Part shown: one piece after another, positions 1 through 8,347 of the stretch
How the letters are laid out: each line of letters opens with the position of its first letter
How positions within the stretch are numbered: the first letter of the stretch is position 1
Assembly: GCA_022614695.1 (NCBI GenBank)
Contig: JAKEIC010000063.1
Coordinates: forward strand, 1-55,432
Length of the DNA: 55,432 nucleotides
Source: Planctomycetales bacterium
GTDB lineage: Bacteria > Planctomycetota > JAKEIC01
Reading direction: 5' to 3'
Made by a program: the position numbers and the translations under genes
The notes under the pieces: generated by a model
What the model saw: the letters and a program-made list of their open reading frames with translations, nothing else
The model's database searches: none
What the model was told of the DNA's origin: nothing

Positions 1-1427
1 AGCCAGCACCGGGTGGAGAGGCCGAGGAGGGCCTGGCAGTCGAGGAGGATGTCCTGGTCCTCGGAGCCTTCGCGGTGCCTGGCGAGGGTCTCCCACGTGG
101 CAAGGGCCTCGACCTCGTCGGAGAAGAAGGAGTGGTACGCGCGGGCGGCCGCGGCGGCGATCCCGGCGGCGTCGGCGGGGGAGAGGGAGGGCAGGTCCGG
201 GAGGCTCGATGCGGCGACGCCCTTCGGCAGGCTCAGGGCGAGGCGGGGACACCCTTCGACAGGCTCAGGGCACCGCGGGGACGCGGCGAGGGGATAGGGA
301 GCGGGAGCGAGCTCCTCGCCGATCGGCGGGCGGATGCCCCAGGTCACGAGGCCGCGGCTGCGCCAAGGCTCGCTCCAGGGCTCCTCGCCCGGGGCGTCGT
401 CTTCCAGTTCCGGGTAGGCCTCGAGGAGGGTGCGGACGGAAGGCTCCACGCGCCGCCGGTCGGGGCCGAGGACCCGGACACGGACGTCCGGTCCTGACGG
501 GACGCCCTTCGCCGAGACGGCCCAGGGGCCCTTCCCCGTCTCGAGCCAGGCGGTCTGCGAGATCGGGTCCACATGCCAGTCACGGAACGGGACGGTCTCG
601 TCGAGGGTCGCGGGCGCCCGGCCGGCGACCAGCTCCGCCGACGTGACCGAGAGGAACTCCCGGAGGGCGTCGGGGACGGAGAGGACCGCGCGGAGCCTCC
701 CTCCCGCCACCCGGACCGCCCGATCCCACGTCTCCCCATCCCGGTGCGTGAGACGCAGCGAGAGGTCCATGACGTGGTCCGCGTCCGTCTCGGGGCCGGC
801 GGCCTCGTCCTTGGGTCCCAGCCCGGGGTCCTGGACCTCGTTCGGGGTCTCGCCCTTCCGAGCCCGCCGCAGACGTCTCCGGAGCGCGCCCGGGTCGCCC
901 GTCTCGGCGAGCGAGAGCCAGGCGGAGACCTGCTCCTCGCTCGAGGCGATCTCGCGGAGGCGACGGCCGTCCGCGCGGCGGATGTACCCCATCCTCTCGT
1001 ACTCGCCGATGCGGGGGAACTTCTTCTCCGCAGCGGCGGCGCGTCGCGCCGCCGCTGATTCGGCGGGACTCATCTGGAGGTGGACGCGCGCGAAGCCCGC
1101 CTCGTGGGGAGAGGAGCCGTGGGCGAGGTGCGCGCCGTCTCCCCACGCGGGCTTCCCCTCCTCATCGCGCGGCGCGGCGATCGCGAGAGCCTCCCCGACG
1201 ATCCGGATCGCCGCGGCCTGCCGGAGCTGCGAGCGGACGAGGCCCACGAGCCGCTCCTGCGGGGAGGAGAGCGCGGAGCCCCACGAGCGGAGACCGTTCC
1301 CCTCGAAGGCGCGATCCACGAGCGCCTGCTGCCCCGCCTCGTCGTCCTCGTCCACGCGCGGCCGGCGCCTCGGCTTCTCGGGGATCGGGAGCCACTCGCC
1401 GTTCCAGCGCGCGCGTCGCGGGATCAT
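1..1427 (-). CDS. Hypothetical protein, C-terminus cut by window edge
   Basis: An uninterrupted reading frame runs from ATG (codon 1427-1425) to the window edge, about 475 codons, with no stop inside the window. The start is supported by an AGAGGAG ribosome-binding site six bases upstream and by a promoter at 1492-1520. The protein is charged and soluble-looking, beginning MIPRRARWNGEWLPIPEKP, with no signal peptide or membrane segment in the visible part. I recognise no domain. Around residues 386-403 the frame passes through two copies of a dispersed repeat, giving the peptides CPEPVEG and LSLPKG inside an otherwise normal sequence. Codon choice (G or C in third positions) favours this frame over the competing frames. 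Function unknown. Confidence 0.75.
   Translation of the reverse strand, partial: MIPRRARWNGEWLPIPEKPRRRPRVDEDDEAGQQALVDRAFEGNGLRSWGSALSSPQERLVGLVRSQLRQAAAIRIVGEALAIAAPRDEEGKPAWGDGAHLAHGSSPHEAGFARVHLQMSPAESAAARRAAAAEKKFPRIGEYERMGYIRRADGRRLREIASSEEQVSAWLSLAETGDPGALRRRLRRARKGETPNEVQDPGLGPKDEAAGPETDADHVMDLSLRLTHRDGETWDRAVRVAGGRLRAVLSVPDALREFLSVTSAELVAGRAPATLDETVPFRDWHVDPISQTAWLETGKGPWAVSAKGVPSGPDVRVRVLGPDRRRVEPSVRTLLEAYPELEDDAPGEEPWSEPWRSRGLVTWGIRPPIGEELAPAPYPLAASPRCPEPVEGCPRLALSLPKGVAASSLPDLPSLSPADAAGIAAAAARAYHSFFSDEVEALATWETLARHREGSEDQDILLDCQALLGLSTRCW
220..270. repeat. Two copies of dispersed repeat (CCCTTCGACAGGCTCAGGG type)
   Basis: Copies lie at 220-238 (CCCTTCGGCAGGCTCAGGG) and 252-270 (CCCTTCGACAGGCTCAGGG), 32 bp apart and both inside the reading frame of the partial gene on the minus strand. 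A run of GGGAGC-like hexamers follows at 291-308. Diverged copies occur at 30922-30940 and 42300-42318. The same element, translated as PEPVEG or LSLSKG peptides, is common in environmental bacterial genomes (general knowledge, not checked here). Confidence 0.8.
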
Positions 1428-1475
1428 GGGGATCTCCTCTCGGGGAGGGTGGTCGGAGCTTCCGAGAGACTAATA

Positions 1476-1491
1476 TACGACGGTGTTCGTA
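1476..1491. promoter_or_regulatory. Candidate operator, inverted repeat over transcription start
   Basis: TACGACGGTGTTCGTA has 5-bp inverted arms (TACGA/TCGTA) around a 6-bp centre. It lies immediately downstream of the minus-strand -10 box at 1492-1497, over the expected transcription start of the partial gene. This is a position where a repressor would block initiation. No regulator gene is visible next to it, so the binding protein is unknown. Confidence 0.4.
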
Positions 1492-1520
1492 ATACTACAT
1501 AGAAACCAAGACCCTGTCAA
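1492..1520 (-). promoter_or_regulatory. Sigma-70-type promoter of the partial gene
   Basis: On the minus strand, TTGACA (complement of 1515-1520) is followed after exactly 17 bases by TAGTAT (complement of 1492-1497). The region is unusually AT-rich for this genome. The predicted start is near 1485, leaving a leader of about 57 bases before the ATG at 1427. Confidence 0.65.
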
Positions 1521-1576
1521 GTACACCTCCATCGGCAAGCGGTCGCTCCGCCCTTCACGAACCCCCCCCCGGCCGC

Positions 1577-1582
1577 TACTCT
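1577..1582 (+). promoter_or_regulatory. Possible -10 box (TACTCT) close to a GTG start
   Basis: TACTCT ends nine bases before the GTG at 1592, leaving no room for a Shine-Dalgarno sequence. It resembles the -10-like boxes found directly before the starts at 7250 and 8348. No convincing -35 box is visible. Confidence 0.3.
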
Positions 1583-1591
1583 CCCCGCCCC

Positions 1592-2443
1592 GTGACGTTC
1601 CTCGAGCGCCTCCGGTCCCCCGAGCCTCTGGTCGGGGTCGAGCTGCGACCCCCCCGCGCCGACCTCGCGGGGGGGGACGTGATGGACACCTGGATCGGGA
1701 TGCAGGGGACCGTGCGGCGCCTCGCCGCGCGGGACACGGCGGTCTTCCTCACCGACAACGCCGTCGGGACGGCGGAGGAGGAGAACCTCCGCCACCTGGT
1801 CGCGAACCTCGCGCCCGGCGTCTCGCGCGGCCGGCTCTGCCCGTTCCTCTCGTGCAAGCACACGCTCGAGTACTGCCTCTGGTACGCCGACCGCGCGGCC
1901 GAGGAGGGGTACGGGGCGCTCACGGTCCTCGGGGGCGACCAGCACGTGGGGCCGCCCCGGTGCGTGCCGCATGCTTATGTCCTCCGCCAGAAGATCCGCG
2001 CCCGCCATCCCGACCTCGTCCTCGGCGGGTGGGCCAACCCGAACCGCGACGCGCGCGAGCAGGTGGACCACCTGCTGGCCCCGGACTTCACCGCCGAGTT
2101 CTTCCTCACGCAGATCGTGTCCCATCATGGGCTCGCGCCCGTGAAATCGTTCGTGGACGAGTTGGCCCGGCGGAAGGTGGGGATCCCGGGGATCTTCGGC
2201 GTTTTCTACTACCGGAGCGCCAACCCGAAGACCCTGGCGACCCTCTCGAAGTTCCTGCCCGTCCCGGCGGCCGAGCTGACGAGGGACTTCGGCGAGCGCG
2301 GCCTCGACGCCGACCAGGTCTGCGCCCGCACGATCGCCGCGCTGCGGAGAATCGGCGCCCGCCACGCCTACGTGAGCAACCTGCCCGTGGACGGGGCGGA
2401 TCAGAGGCTCGAGGCGATCGTCCGCGCGGCGGCGGCGCCGTAG
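1592..2443 (+). CDS. Methylenetetrahydrofolate reductase (MetF)-like TIM-barrel protein
   Basis: A 283-residue protein with the landmarks of the MetF flavoprotein TIM barrel. These are a first strand GVELRPP (15-21) where MetF has FEFFPP, GGD (114-116) where MetF has the RGD-type loop, EFFLTQ (169-174) matching the FFITQ strand, IPGIFGVF (198-205) matching the IPGI(M) strand, and a final helix-strand near 245-265. MTHFRs reduce 5,10-methylene-THF to 5-methyl-THF for methionine synthesis; related barrels act in other C1 pathways. This one diverges, so the substrate is uncertain. A second MTHFR domain lies at 5274-7193 in a fused protein. The GTG start has no clear ribosome-binding site and may be near-leaderless. 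Confidence 0.75.
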   Translation: MTFLERLRSPEPLVGVELRPPRADLAGGDVMDTWIGMQGTVRRLAARDTAVFLTDNAVGTAEEENLRHLVANLAPGVSRGRLCPFLSCKHTLEYCLWYADRAAEEGYGALTVLGGDQHVGPPRCVPHAYVLRQKIRARHPDLVLGGWANPNRDAREQVDHLLAPDFTAEFFLTQIVSHHGLAPVKSFVDELARRKVGIPGIFGVFYYRSANPKTLATLSKFLPVPAAELTRDFGERGLDADQVCARTIAALRRIGARHAYVSNLPVDGADQRLEAIVRAAAAP

Positions 2444-2498
2444 CTCCCCCAGGCGTTTCCCCGAACCCGGACTCCTTCCCGGACGTTTCAGGATAGGG

Positions 2499-3509
2499 AT
2501 GGACGCTGATCCCGGTACGAACGCCGGGACGCCTCACCGGCGCGCGCGGCGGGGGGGGCGGCGGTGGCTCTATTGGCTCGTCCCTCACGCGCTCCTCCTC
2601 TGCGTCGGGGTGGGCCTCTTCGCGGCGCGGCCGGCCCGGCCGGCGGGGAGGCCCGACCCGCCGGCGGACATCCCGCTCGCCCCCGAGGCGGGGCCGCTCG
2701 CCGCGCTCGCGGATCGGCTGCGGCCGCTGGCGAAGGCCCTCGCGGAACCCGGTCCGAGCGACTGGCTCGCGAACCACCGCGAGCGCGGGCAGACGTTCGC
2801 GCAGTACGTCGCCTCGGAGCCCGTGACCGCGCGGGGCGAGCGACGGGTCCTCCACGTGCAGCCGCTCGGGGACTTCACGCCGACCCAGCGGCGGATCGTG
2901 ACGCTCGTCGCCGAGTACCTGGGGCTCGCGTACGGGCTGCCCGTCGCGGTGGATCCGGATCTCCCGGTCTCGCTCGTCCCCGAGCGGGCGCGCCGGAGGG
3001 CCTGGGGGACGGACCAGCTCCTGACCGGGTACATCCTCCGGGAGGTCCTCCGCCCGCGGCTCCCGGCGGACGCGGTCGCGGTCCTCGGGCTCACAGCCTC
3101 GGACCTCTGGCCGGGCTCTGGCTGGAACTTCGTCTTCGGCCAGGCCTCCCTCGCCGACCGGGTCGGCGTCTGGTCCGTGCACCGGGTCGGGGACCCCGAC
3201 GAGAGCGACGAGGCGTTCCGCCTCGCCCTCGTGCGCGCGGCCAAGACGGCCGTCCACGAGACCGGCCATATGCTCTCGATCCAGCACTGCACGGCCCACG
3301 AGTGCGTGATGTGCGGCAGCAACCACCTCGAGGAGTCCGACCGCCGACCCCTCGAATTCTGCCCCGAGTGCGTGGCGAAGGTCTGGTGGGCGACGGGGGT
3401 GGAGCCGATCCGGCGCGCCGAGCGGGTGCTCGCGTTCTGCCGTTCGCAGGGGCTCGACGCCGAGGGCGAATCCCTTGCCCAGGCCGTCGAGGCCCTCCGA
3501 AGGGGATGA
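2499..3509 (+). CDS. Membrane-anchored archaemetzincin-like zinc metalloprotease (M54)
   Basis: A 336-residue protein. Residues about 20-42 form a hydrophobic anchor after an Arg-rich start, so the catalytic domain is probably extracytoplasmic. The signature is HETGHMLSIQHC at 253-264, followed by C269-V-M271 and FCPEC (C288, C291). This matches the archaemetzincin pattern of a catalytic HExxH, a third zinc His and a second four-Cys structural zinc site. The Gly normally found three residues after the second catalytic His is Ser260 here. Archaemetzincins are aminopeptidase-like metzincins usually found as soluble proteins, so the N-terminal anchor is notable. ATG start, 55 bp downstream of the MetF-like gene. 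Confidence 0.85.
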   Translation: MDADPGTNAGTPHRRARRGGRRWLYWLVPHALLLCVGVGLFAARPARPAGRPDPPADIPLAPEAGPLAALADRLRPLAKALAEPGPSDWLANHRERGQTFAQYVASEPVTARGERRVLHVQPLGDFTPTQRRIVTLVAEYLGLAYGLPVAVDPDLPVSLVPERARRRAWGTDQLLTGYILREVLRPRLPADAVAVLGLTASDLWPGSGWNFVFGQASLADRVGVWSVHRVGDPDESDEAFRLALVRAAKTAVHETGHMLSIQHCTAHECVMCGSNHLEESDRRPLEFCPECVAKVWWATGVEPIRRAERVLAFCRSQGLDAEGESLAQAVEALRRG

Positions 3510-3562
3510 GGCCGGGTTGAATCCGGGGCTCGTTCCGCGCCGCGGAGCCTGGCCGGTGCCGA

Positions 3563-5254
3563 CTACTTGCCGCGGGGGATCCGGCGCCTAACTGCCAGCT
3601 CGATGCGCCAGAAGCCCATCGCGGCGCACTCCTGGAACACGTGCTGGACGAATCGCCAGGGCACCTCCCGATCGGCGTGGACGAGGATGGTCCCGGCGGA
3701 GAGCCTGTAGCTCGCCCGGTTGTCGGCAGGGAGGCGTCGAGCGGCGTCACTGAGGGCCTCGCGGAGCTTTCGCGGGGCTGCGGGTCGAGGCGGCGAACGG
3801 ACGCCGTCCGCCGCGGGGCCGCTCCACAGGTAGGACCCGTTCCGGAGGACAAAGACCTCGGCGCTCGCCGCATGCGGCGCCTGGAAAGGAACGGGCGCCT
3901 CCGCCTCGGGGATCTCGCACTCCCTCGAATCCGGCGGAGGGGGCGCTTCCGTGGGCGGGTCGGGAGGGGCGGCGGCGTAGGTTGTCCGGCGGATCCCGCC
4001 CCGCCGGAGCATCTCCACCGTCTCGACGACCTGCCTGTAGGGGACCGTCCCCTCGGAGTCCACCTCGGCGAGAACCGTGGCGGACGCCACGATGTCGCGG
4101 ACGCGCTCCTGCGCCCGCTCGAGCCCGCCCTGCTCCACCACACCCGCGTAGTGCTGGCCGACGTAGACCTTCGTCTGGAGCGTGGTGCGGCTCCGCATCA
4201 GCGTCAAGCGGATCGGGAGGCTCGCGAGCGCCTCCGCTCCCCCCTCGGGATCTGGGGCCTCCTCGTCCGCCGTGGGGAGGTGCGCGCGGAGCACCCAGGT
4301 CCTAACGGAGGCGGGATCCACGTCCGGCGGGGCTTCGGCGGCGCGCGCGGGCTCCGCCGATTCGACGACGAACTCCACCCGCGCGACTCCCGCATCGGCG
4401 CAGCGCGCAACGACCCATCGCACCGGCCCGTAGGGTGTCTGGCGATCGGCCCGGATCCGGACGATGAGACCCGACCGCCCTCCCCCGGCCTCCGTCTGCA
4501 CGCGGCGCGCGTGGTACGAGACTCCACGGACGAGCTTGTCGGGGTCGGTCGCCACGGGGGCCTTGCCGGGGACCGTGACGCGGCCCCGGCCGTCCTCGTC
4601 GAGAGCGACCTCGATCCAACCTCCTTCGCGAGCCGTCGAGAGCTCCGCGGTCGAAGCCCTCGGCAACCCACGGATCTTCCAGACGGGGCTCCCGGCCTCC
4701 GTCCGAGGAGGGTCGAATCCGGCCCGCGGCGAGGCGAACCGGATCCCCTCGATCCCGCACCGACGGAGCAGGGTGATCACGGCCACGACCTGTGCGAAGG
4801 GCTGATCCGCGTCGGCCTCGATCACGGCGTCCCGGAAGCCCGACTCCCGGAGAGCCTGGAGCGCGCGATGCGCGCCCTGCGGGAGGACTCCGTGCTGGAT
4901 GCCACCCACGTCGTCCTCGTTCACGAAGAGGGTCTTCGGCGGGTGGCCCTCGGTCCAGGTGAGCTGCACCCGCACGGGCCTGCTGTCGGCAGGGTGCGGG
5001 GCGGGCCGATCCGCGAGGAGGAGCGGGACCACGTGGACGGGATCCCGGTCTGGTCGGGCCAGCCTGGAGGCGGGTGGGGTGTCTCCGGGCTCCTCCGCTG
5101 CCGAGGGGGCCGCCTCGTCCTGCGCCACTCCTGACGTGACCTGCGTCGCCGGAGATGGAGCGGGAGCGATCCCGGCGGGTGCAGGCCCTGGCCGGCGACC
5201 CCCGCAGCCGACCAGGAGCCCCACGGCGACGACCCAGAGAGCGGCGCGGCGCAC
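3563..5254 (-). CDS. Lipoprotein with four tandem ExbD-like domains
   Basis: A 563-residue predicted lipoprotein. The GTG start at 5254 is chosen because GGAGG lies five bases upstream and it yields a compact signal with lipobox LVGC (Cys17). A Pro/Ala-rich linker follows, then four repeats of a strand, a helix and the motif (A)D...P(Y/W)..VV..V....aGi..i.fa. The motif cores are DADQPFAQVV, RADRQTPYGPV, EGTVPYRQVV and HADREVPWRFV. This is the periplasmic fold of ExbD/TolR, which normally occurs once behind a transmembrane helix. No ExbB/TolQ partner is encoded within the window. Function unknown; it could sense or bind cell-envelope components. The gene starts 19 bases after the HMT-MTHFR stop and may be co-transcribed with it. 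Confidence 0.8.
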   Translation of the reverse strand: MRRAALWVVAVGLLVGCGGRRPGPAPAGIAPAPSPATQVTSGVAQDEAAPSAAEEPGDTPPASRLARPDRDPVHVVPLLLADRPAPHPADSRPVRVQLTWTEGHPPKTLFVNEDDVGGIQHGVLPQGAHRALQALRESGFRDAVIEADADQPFAQVVAVITLLRRCGIEGIRFASPRAGFDPPRTEAGSPVWKIRGLPRASTAELSTAREGGWIEVALDEDGRGRVTVPGKAPVATDPDKLVRGVSYHARRVQTEAGGGRSGLIVRIRADRQTPYGPVRWVVARCADAGVARVEFVVESAEPARAAEAPPDVDPASVRTWVLRAHLPTADEEAPDPEGGAEALASLPIRLTLMRSRTTLQTKVYVGQHYAGVVEQGGLERAQERVRDIVASATVLAEVDSEGTVPYRQVVETVEMLRRGGIRRTTYAAAPPDPPTEAPPPPDSRECEIPEAEAPVPFQAPHAASAEVFVLRNGSYLWSGPAADGVRSPPRPAAPRKLREALSDAARRLPADNRASYRLSAGTILVHADREVPWRFVQHVFQECAAMGFWRIELAVRRRIPRGK

Positions 5255-5273
5255 GGGGTCCTCCGGCCCTACC

Positions 5274-7193
5274 TCATCCCCCCAGCACCGCCAGCGCCGC
5301 GTCAACGCGGCCGCCGGGCGCTGCCACCTGGAGGCCCCGCACGAGGGGCCGGAGCGCCGCGGCCAGCTCGCGCGCGATCGCGATGCCCTCGTCCGCCTCG
5401 GTCCCCTTCGCTTCCGCCGCCCGCATCCTCTCGACGATCGGGGCGGGGACGCGCACCTGCGCCATGTCCTGCTCGAAGAACTCGGCCTCGCGCGCGCTCC
5501 GGAGGGGCCAGACCGTCGCGATCACGGGGAGGGCCGGGCCCGGGAGGCGCTTCAGCAGGTCGGCAAACGCCGCCACGTCGAAGATCGGCGAGGTGACGAC
5601 GAACTCGGCGCCCGCGTCCACCTTCCAGCGGTGGCGGGAGACCTCCTTCTCGAGGTCGGGGGCGCCCGGGTCGAGCCTCACCCCGACGTGGAGCGCGGTC
5701 GGCCGGCCGATCGGGTTCCCGCCGATGTCCTCGCCCTGGTTCAGGCGCGCCACGACGTTCACGAGGCCGATCGAGTCCACCTCCGGCGGCGGCGCGGCGC
5801 CCGGCCGGTCGGTGAGAGCGGTCGGATCGCCCGTCACGATGAGGAGGTTCGTCACGCCGGTCGCGAAGGCGCCGAGGAGGTCCGCCTGCATCCGCACGAG
5901 GCCCCGGTCGCGGCAGGAGTAGTGGACGACCGTCTCCAGGTCCACCTCGCGCCGGCAGACCGCGCTCGCGAAGAGCGGCGGCATCCGGGCGCCCCCGCGC
6001 GGGCCCTCCGGGAGCCCAAGGAACGTCACGCCGGCCTCGCGGAGCTTCCGCGCGGTCCGGACGACCTCGTGGACGTCCCACCCGTTCGGGGGGACGACTT
6101 CGACGCCGGTCACGAACCGCTTCCCGGCGAGCGCCCGGGAGAGCCCGGTCTTGTCCTCGCTCGCCACGGGGACGACCGTGATACGGCGGGTCCGCGTGCG
6201 GCGACCCTCGGGCGGCCGCTCGGCCGGCGGGATCTCGCCGATCACCTGCCGGATCGCCCGGATGTGCGCGGGGGTCGTCCCGCAGCACCCGCCCACGAGC
6301 CTCACCCCCGCCCGGATCGCGCGCCGGAGGCACGAGGCCAGGTACTCGGGGCTCGCGAGGTAGATGTTCCGCCCGTCCACGTTCCGCGGCTGGCCGGCGT
6401 TCGGGAGGATCGAGACCGGGAGCCGCGTGACCCGGCGCATCCTCTCGGCCGCCTCGAGCGCCGCGAGCGGCCCCGCCGAGCAGTTCACGCCGAGAGCCTC
6501 GACCCCGGCCGCCGCGAGCCTCTCGGCCACCGTCTCGGGCGAGACGCCCTCGCGCGTGGACCCGTCGGTCTCGACCGAGACCTGGGCGACGATCGGGGCC
6601 TTCCCCCCGTCGGGGCCCGCCTCGCGCACCCCTCGGATCGCCTCCTCGAGCTCCGGGAGGTGCACGAATGTCTCGAGGATCACGAGGTCCACGCCCTCGT
6701 AGAGGAGGGCCGAGGCCTGCTCCCGGAAGACCTCTCGAGCCTCGGCCCGGGAGAGCGCGCCGAACGGCTCGATCCGGACCCCGAGGGGCCCGATCGCTCC
6801 GGCCACCCACGCGCGACCGCGCGCGACCTCCCGGGCGATCCGGGCCCCCGCGCGGTTCACGTCGGCGACCCTCTCCCCGAGCCCGTGCGGGGCGAGCCGG
6901 AAGCGGTTCCCGGCGAAGGTGTTGGTCTCGAGGATGTCGGCGCCCGCGGCGAGGTACTCCTCGTGGACCTCCCGGACGAGCGCCGGCTGCGAGAGGTTCA
7001 GCTCCTCGAAGCTCCGGTTGATGAAGACGCCCTTGCCGTAGAGCATCGTCCCCATCGCGCCATCCAAGAGCGCCACCCCGCCGCGCGCGAGGAACGCGGG
7101 GAAGGTCTCTTCGCCCGGCCGCGCGGGCCGGGTGTCCGGGGCCGTCGCCGCCGACGCGGCCTCCGCCTCGCTCTTCTTCGCGCCGTGGGCCAT
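5274..7193 (-). CDS. Bifunctional homocysteine S-methyltransferase / MTHFR
   Basis: About 639 residues. The N-terminal half is a homocysteine S-methyltransferase: LLDGAMGTML near the start, NCSAG with zinc Cys238, and GGCCGTTP with zinc Cys303-Cys304. The C-terminal half, from about residue 345, is a methylenetetrahydrofolate reductase barrel (strand VEVVPP, LIVTGDP loop, EFVVTSPIFD). Such fusions, as in Bacillus YitJ-type proteins, couple methyl-THF formation to homocysteine methylation. Together the domains would link the folate C1 pool to methionine. The ATG at 7193 fits the start of conservation; upstream in-frame starts would overlap the divergent gene at 7250. Only 56 bp separate the two divergent genes. 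Confidence 0.9.
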   Translation of the reverse strand: MAHGAKKSEAEAASAATAPDTRPARPGEETFPAFLARGGVALLDGAMGTMLYGKGVFINRSFEELNLSQPALVREVHEEYLAAGADILETNTFAGNRFRLAPHGLGERVADVNRAGARIAREVARGRAWVAGAIGPLGVRIEPFGALSRAEAREVFREQASALLYEGVDLVILETFVHLPELEEAIRGVREAGPDGGKAPIVAQVSVETDGSTREGVSPETVAERLAAAGVEALGVNCSAGPLAALEAAERMRRVTRLPVSILPNAGQPRNVDGRNIYLASPEYLASCLRRAIRAGVRLVGGCCGTTPAHIRAIRQVIGEIPPAERPPEGRRTRTRRITVVPVASEDKTGLSRALAGKRFVTGVEVVPPNGWDVHEVVRTARKLREAGVTFLGLPEGPRGGARMPPLFASAVCRREVDLETVVHYSCRDRGLVRMQADLLGAFATGVTNLLIVTGDPTALTDRPGAAPPPEVDSIGLVNVVARLNQGEDIGGNPIGRPTALHVGVRLDPGAPDLEKEVSRHRWKVDAGAEFVVTSPIFDVAAFADLLKRLPGPALPVIATVWPLRSAREAEFFEQDMAQVRVPAPIVERMRAAEAKGTEADEGIAIARELAAALRPLVRGLQVAAPGGRVDAALAVLGG

Positions 7194-7237
7194 GGGGCCG
7201 CCATCGTCGTTCTTCCCGGCGGGGGACGTCAAGGTGA

Positions 7238-7243
7238 TAGACT
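7238..7243 (+). promoter_or_regulatory. Candidate -10 box (TAGACT), leaderless start at 7250
   Basis: TAGACT, inside GGTGATAGACT, is followed by exactly six bases and then the GTG start codon. Transcription would therefore begin at or next to the start codon. The same arrangement, including the GGTGATAG context, precedes the gene at 8348. No good -35 box is seen. Confidence 0.4.
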
Positions 7244-7249
7244 CCCCCC

Positions 7250-8335
7250 GTGACGCGCGCACTCGCGGCAGCGCTCGTCCTCTCGCTGCTCCCGCTCGGC
7301 GGGGCGCCCGCCCAGGAGCCTCCGCCAAAGCCCCGGGTCCTCCACACCTCGCCGAACCCCTGGAAGTGCAAGGCCTGCCTCCCGGCGTACGAGAAGGCGC
7401 TCGGCCACGTCCGGGACCGGCTCCGCCAGTCGCCCTTCGCCGCGCAGATGATCGCCGCCTGGACCCTGCTCGCGGACGGTCGGCACGAGAAGGACCTCGA
7501 CACCTGCGTGAAGCAGGCCCGCCGGTGGCGCGAGGCGCGGGGCACCCAGCAGCACGCCCAGAACTGGTATCCCGCCCTCGCGGGCGCGTTCCTCGCCGAG
7601 CACTACAAGTACTACCCCTCGGCCGAGACGAAGAGGTGCCTCGAGGAGATCGTCGCCGAGTTCGTCCGGACCCAGGAGATCACGGGCGGCTGGTTCAAGT
7701 GGCCCGAGGGGGCCTACAAGGACCGTCTCGACTACCCGGCGAAGGACCTGGGGATGCTCACCTCGATCATCTTCGGGATGTTCTGGACCGTGAAGGTGTT
7801 CGGGGTCGAGGTCCCGGAGGCGACCCTCCGGAAGGCGACCGACTGCCTCGCGAAGCTCTGCACGGCCCGCGGGATCAGCTACGGGACCCCCCAGCAGGGA
7901 GGGGAGCCGACCGGCGCGCGCGGGTCGTTCGTGCTCGTCGGGCTCGACTACGCGGGCCAGCGCGAGCACGAGATCTTCAAGACGTACCGGAAGCTCCTGC
8001 CGAAGCTCATCCCGAACCTCCAGAAAGGGCACCACGTCGGTGGGCTCCACGCCCTCGGAGTCACTCTCGGCTGCCGCGTGCTCGGCCCCGAGTGCGCCCG
8101 GGAGCTCACGGGGACTTGGCTCGACCACTACATCGGCGCGCAGGAGCCGGACGGCGCCGTCTACATCGGGGACGACGGGGACGCCGGAGGCGAGATCGGG
8201 CTGCTCAAGGGCAAGGTCGCCTCGACGGCGGCGTTTGGGCTGATGATCCTGCTGCAGGATCCGAGGATGCTCCGGCCAGGCAAGAAGCCCGGGGAGACCA
8301 AGCCCAACCCGTACCTCGCCGCCGGGGGGCGGTGA
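7250..8335 (+). CDS. Secreted alpha/alpha-toroid protein (prenyltransferase-like repeats)
   Basis: A 361-residue protein with a clear signal peptide (residues 1-22, ending GGAPAQ). A CxxC pair (Cys40, Cys43) follows, then helical repeats containing GGWFKWP and similar aromatic/Gly motifs typical of the prenyltransferase/squalene-oxidase toroid fold. Planctomycete genomes hold many such secreted toroid proteins of unknown role. No terpene-cyclase DxDD motif is visible, so cyclase activity is not supported. GTG start without a Shine-Dalgarno sequence, directly preceded by a -10-like box. It ends 12 bp before the next secreted protein. Confidence 0.7.
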   Translation: MTRALAAALVLSLLPLGGAPAQEPPPKPRVLHTSPNPWKCKACLPAYEKALGHVRDRLRQSPFAAQMIAAWTLLADGRHEKDLDTCVKQARRWREARGTQQHAQNWYPALAGAFLAEHYKYYPSAETKRCLEEIVAEFVRTQEITGGWFKWPEGAYKDRLDYPAKDLGMLTSIIFGMFWTVKVFGVEVPEATLRKATDCLAKLCTARGISYGTPQQGGEPTGARGSFVLVGLDYAGQREHEIFKTYRKLLPKLIPNLQKGHHVGGLHALGVTLGCRVLGPECARELTGTWLDHYIGAQEPDGAVYIGDDGDAGGEIGLLKGKVASTAAFGLMILLQDPRMLRPGKKPGETKPNPYLAAGGR

Positions 8336-8341
8336 TAGGAT
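8336..8341 (+). promoter_or_regulatory. Candidate -10 box (TAGGAT), leaderless start at 8348
   Basis: TAGGAT overlaps the end of the stop-codon region of the preceding gene (GGTGATAGGAT). It lies exactly six bases before the GTG at 8348, the same geometry as the box at 7238-7243. Confidence 0.4.
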
Positions 8342-8347
8342 CGGGAC

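Noticed and set aside
430..1473. A plus-strand Ser/Arg-rich frame of 347 codons
   Set aside because: The minus frame from 1427 has a promoter, Shine-Dalgarno and normal composition; the plus frame is its shadow.
4899..7253. Long plus-strand frame opposite the HMT-MTHFR gene
   Set aside because: Arg/Asp-rich antisense shadow in very GC-rich DNA; the minus-strand product has clear family motifs.
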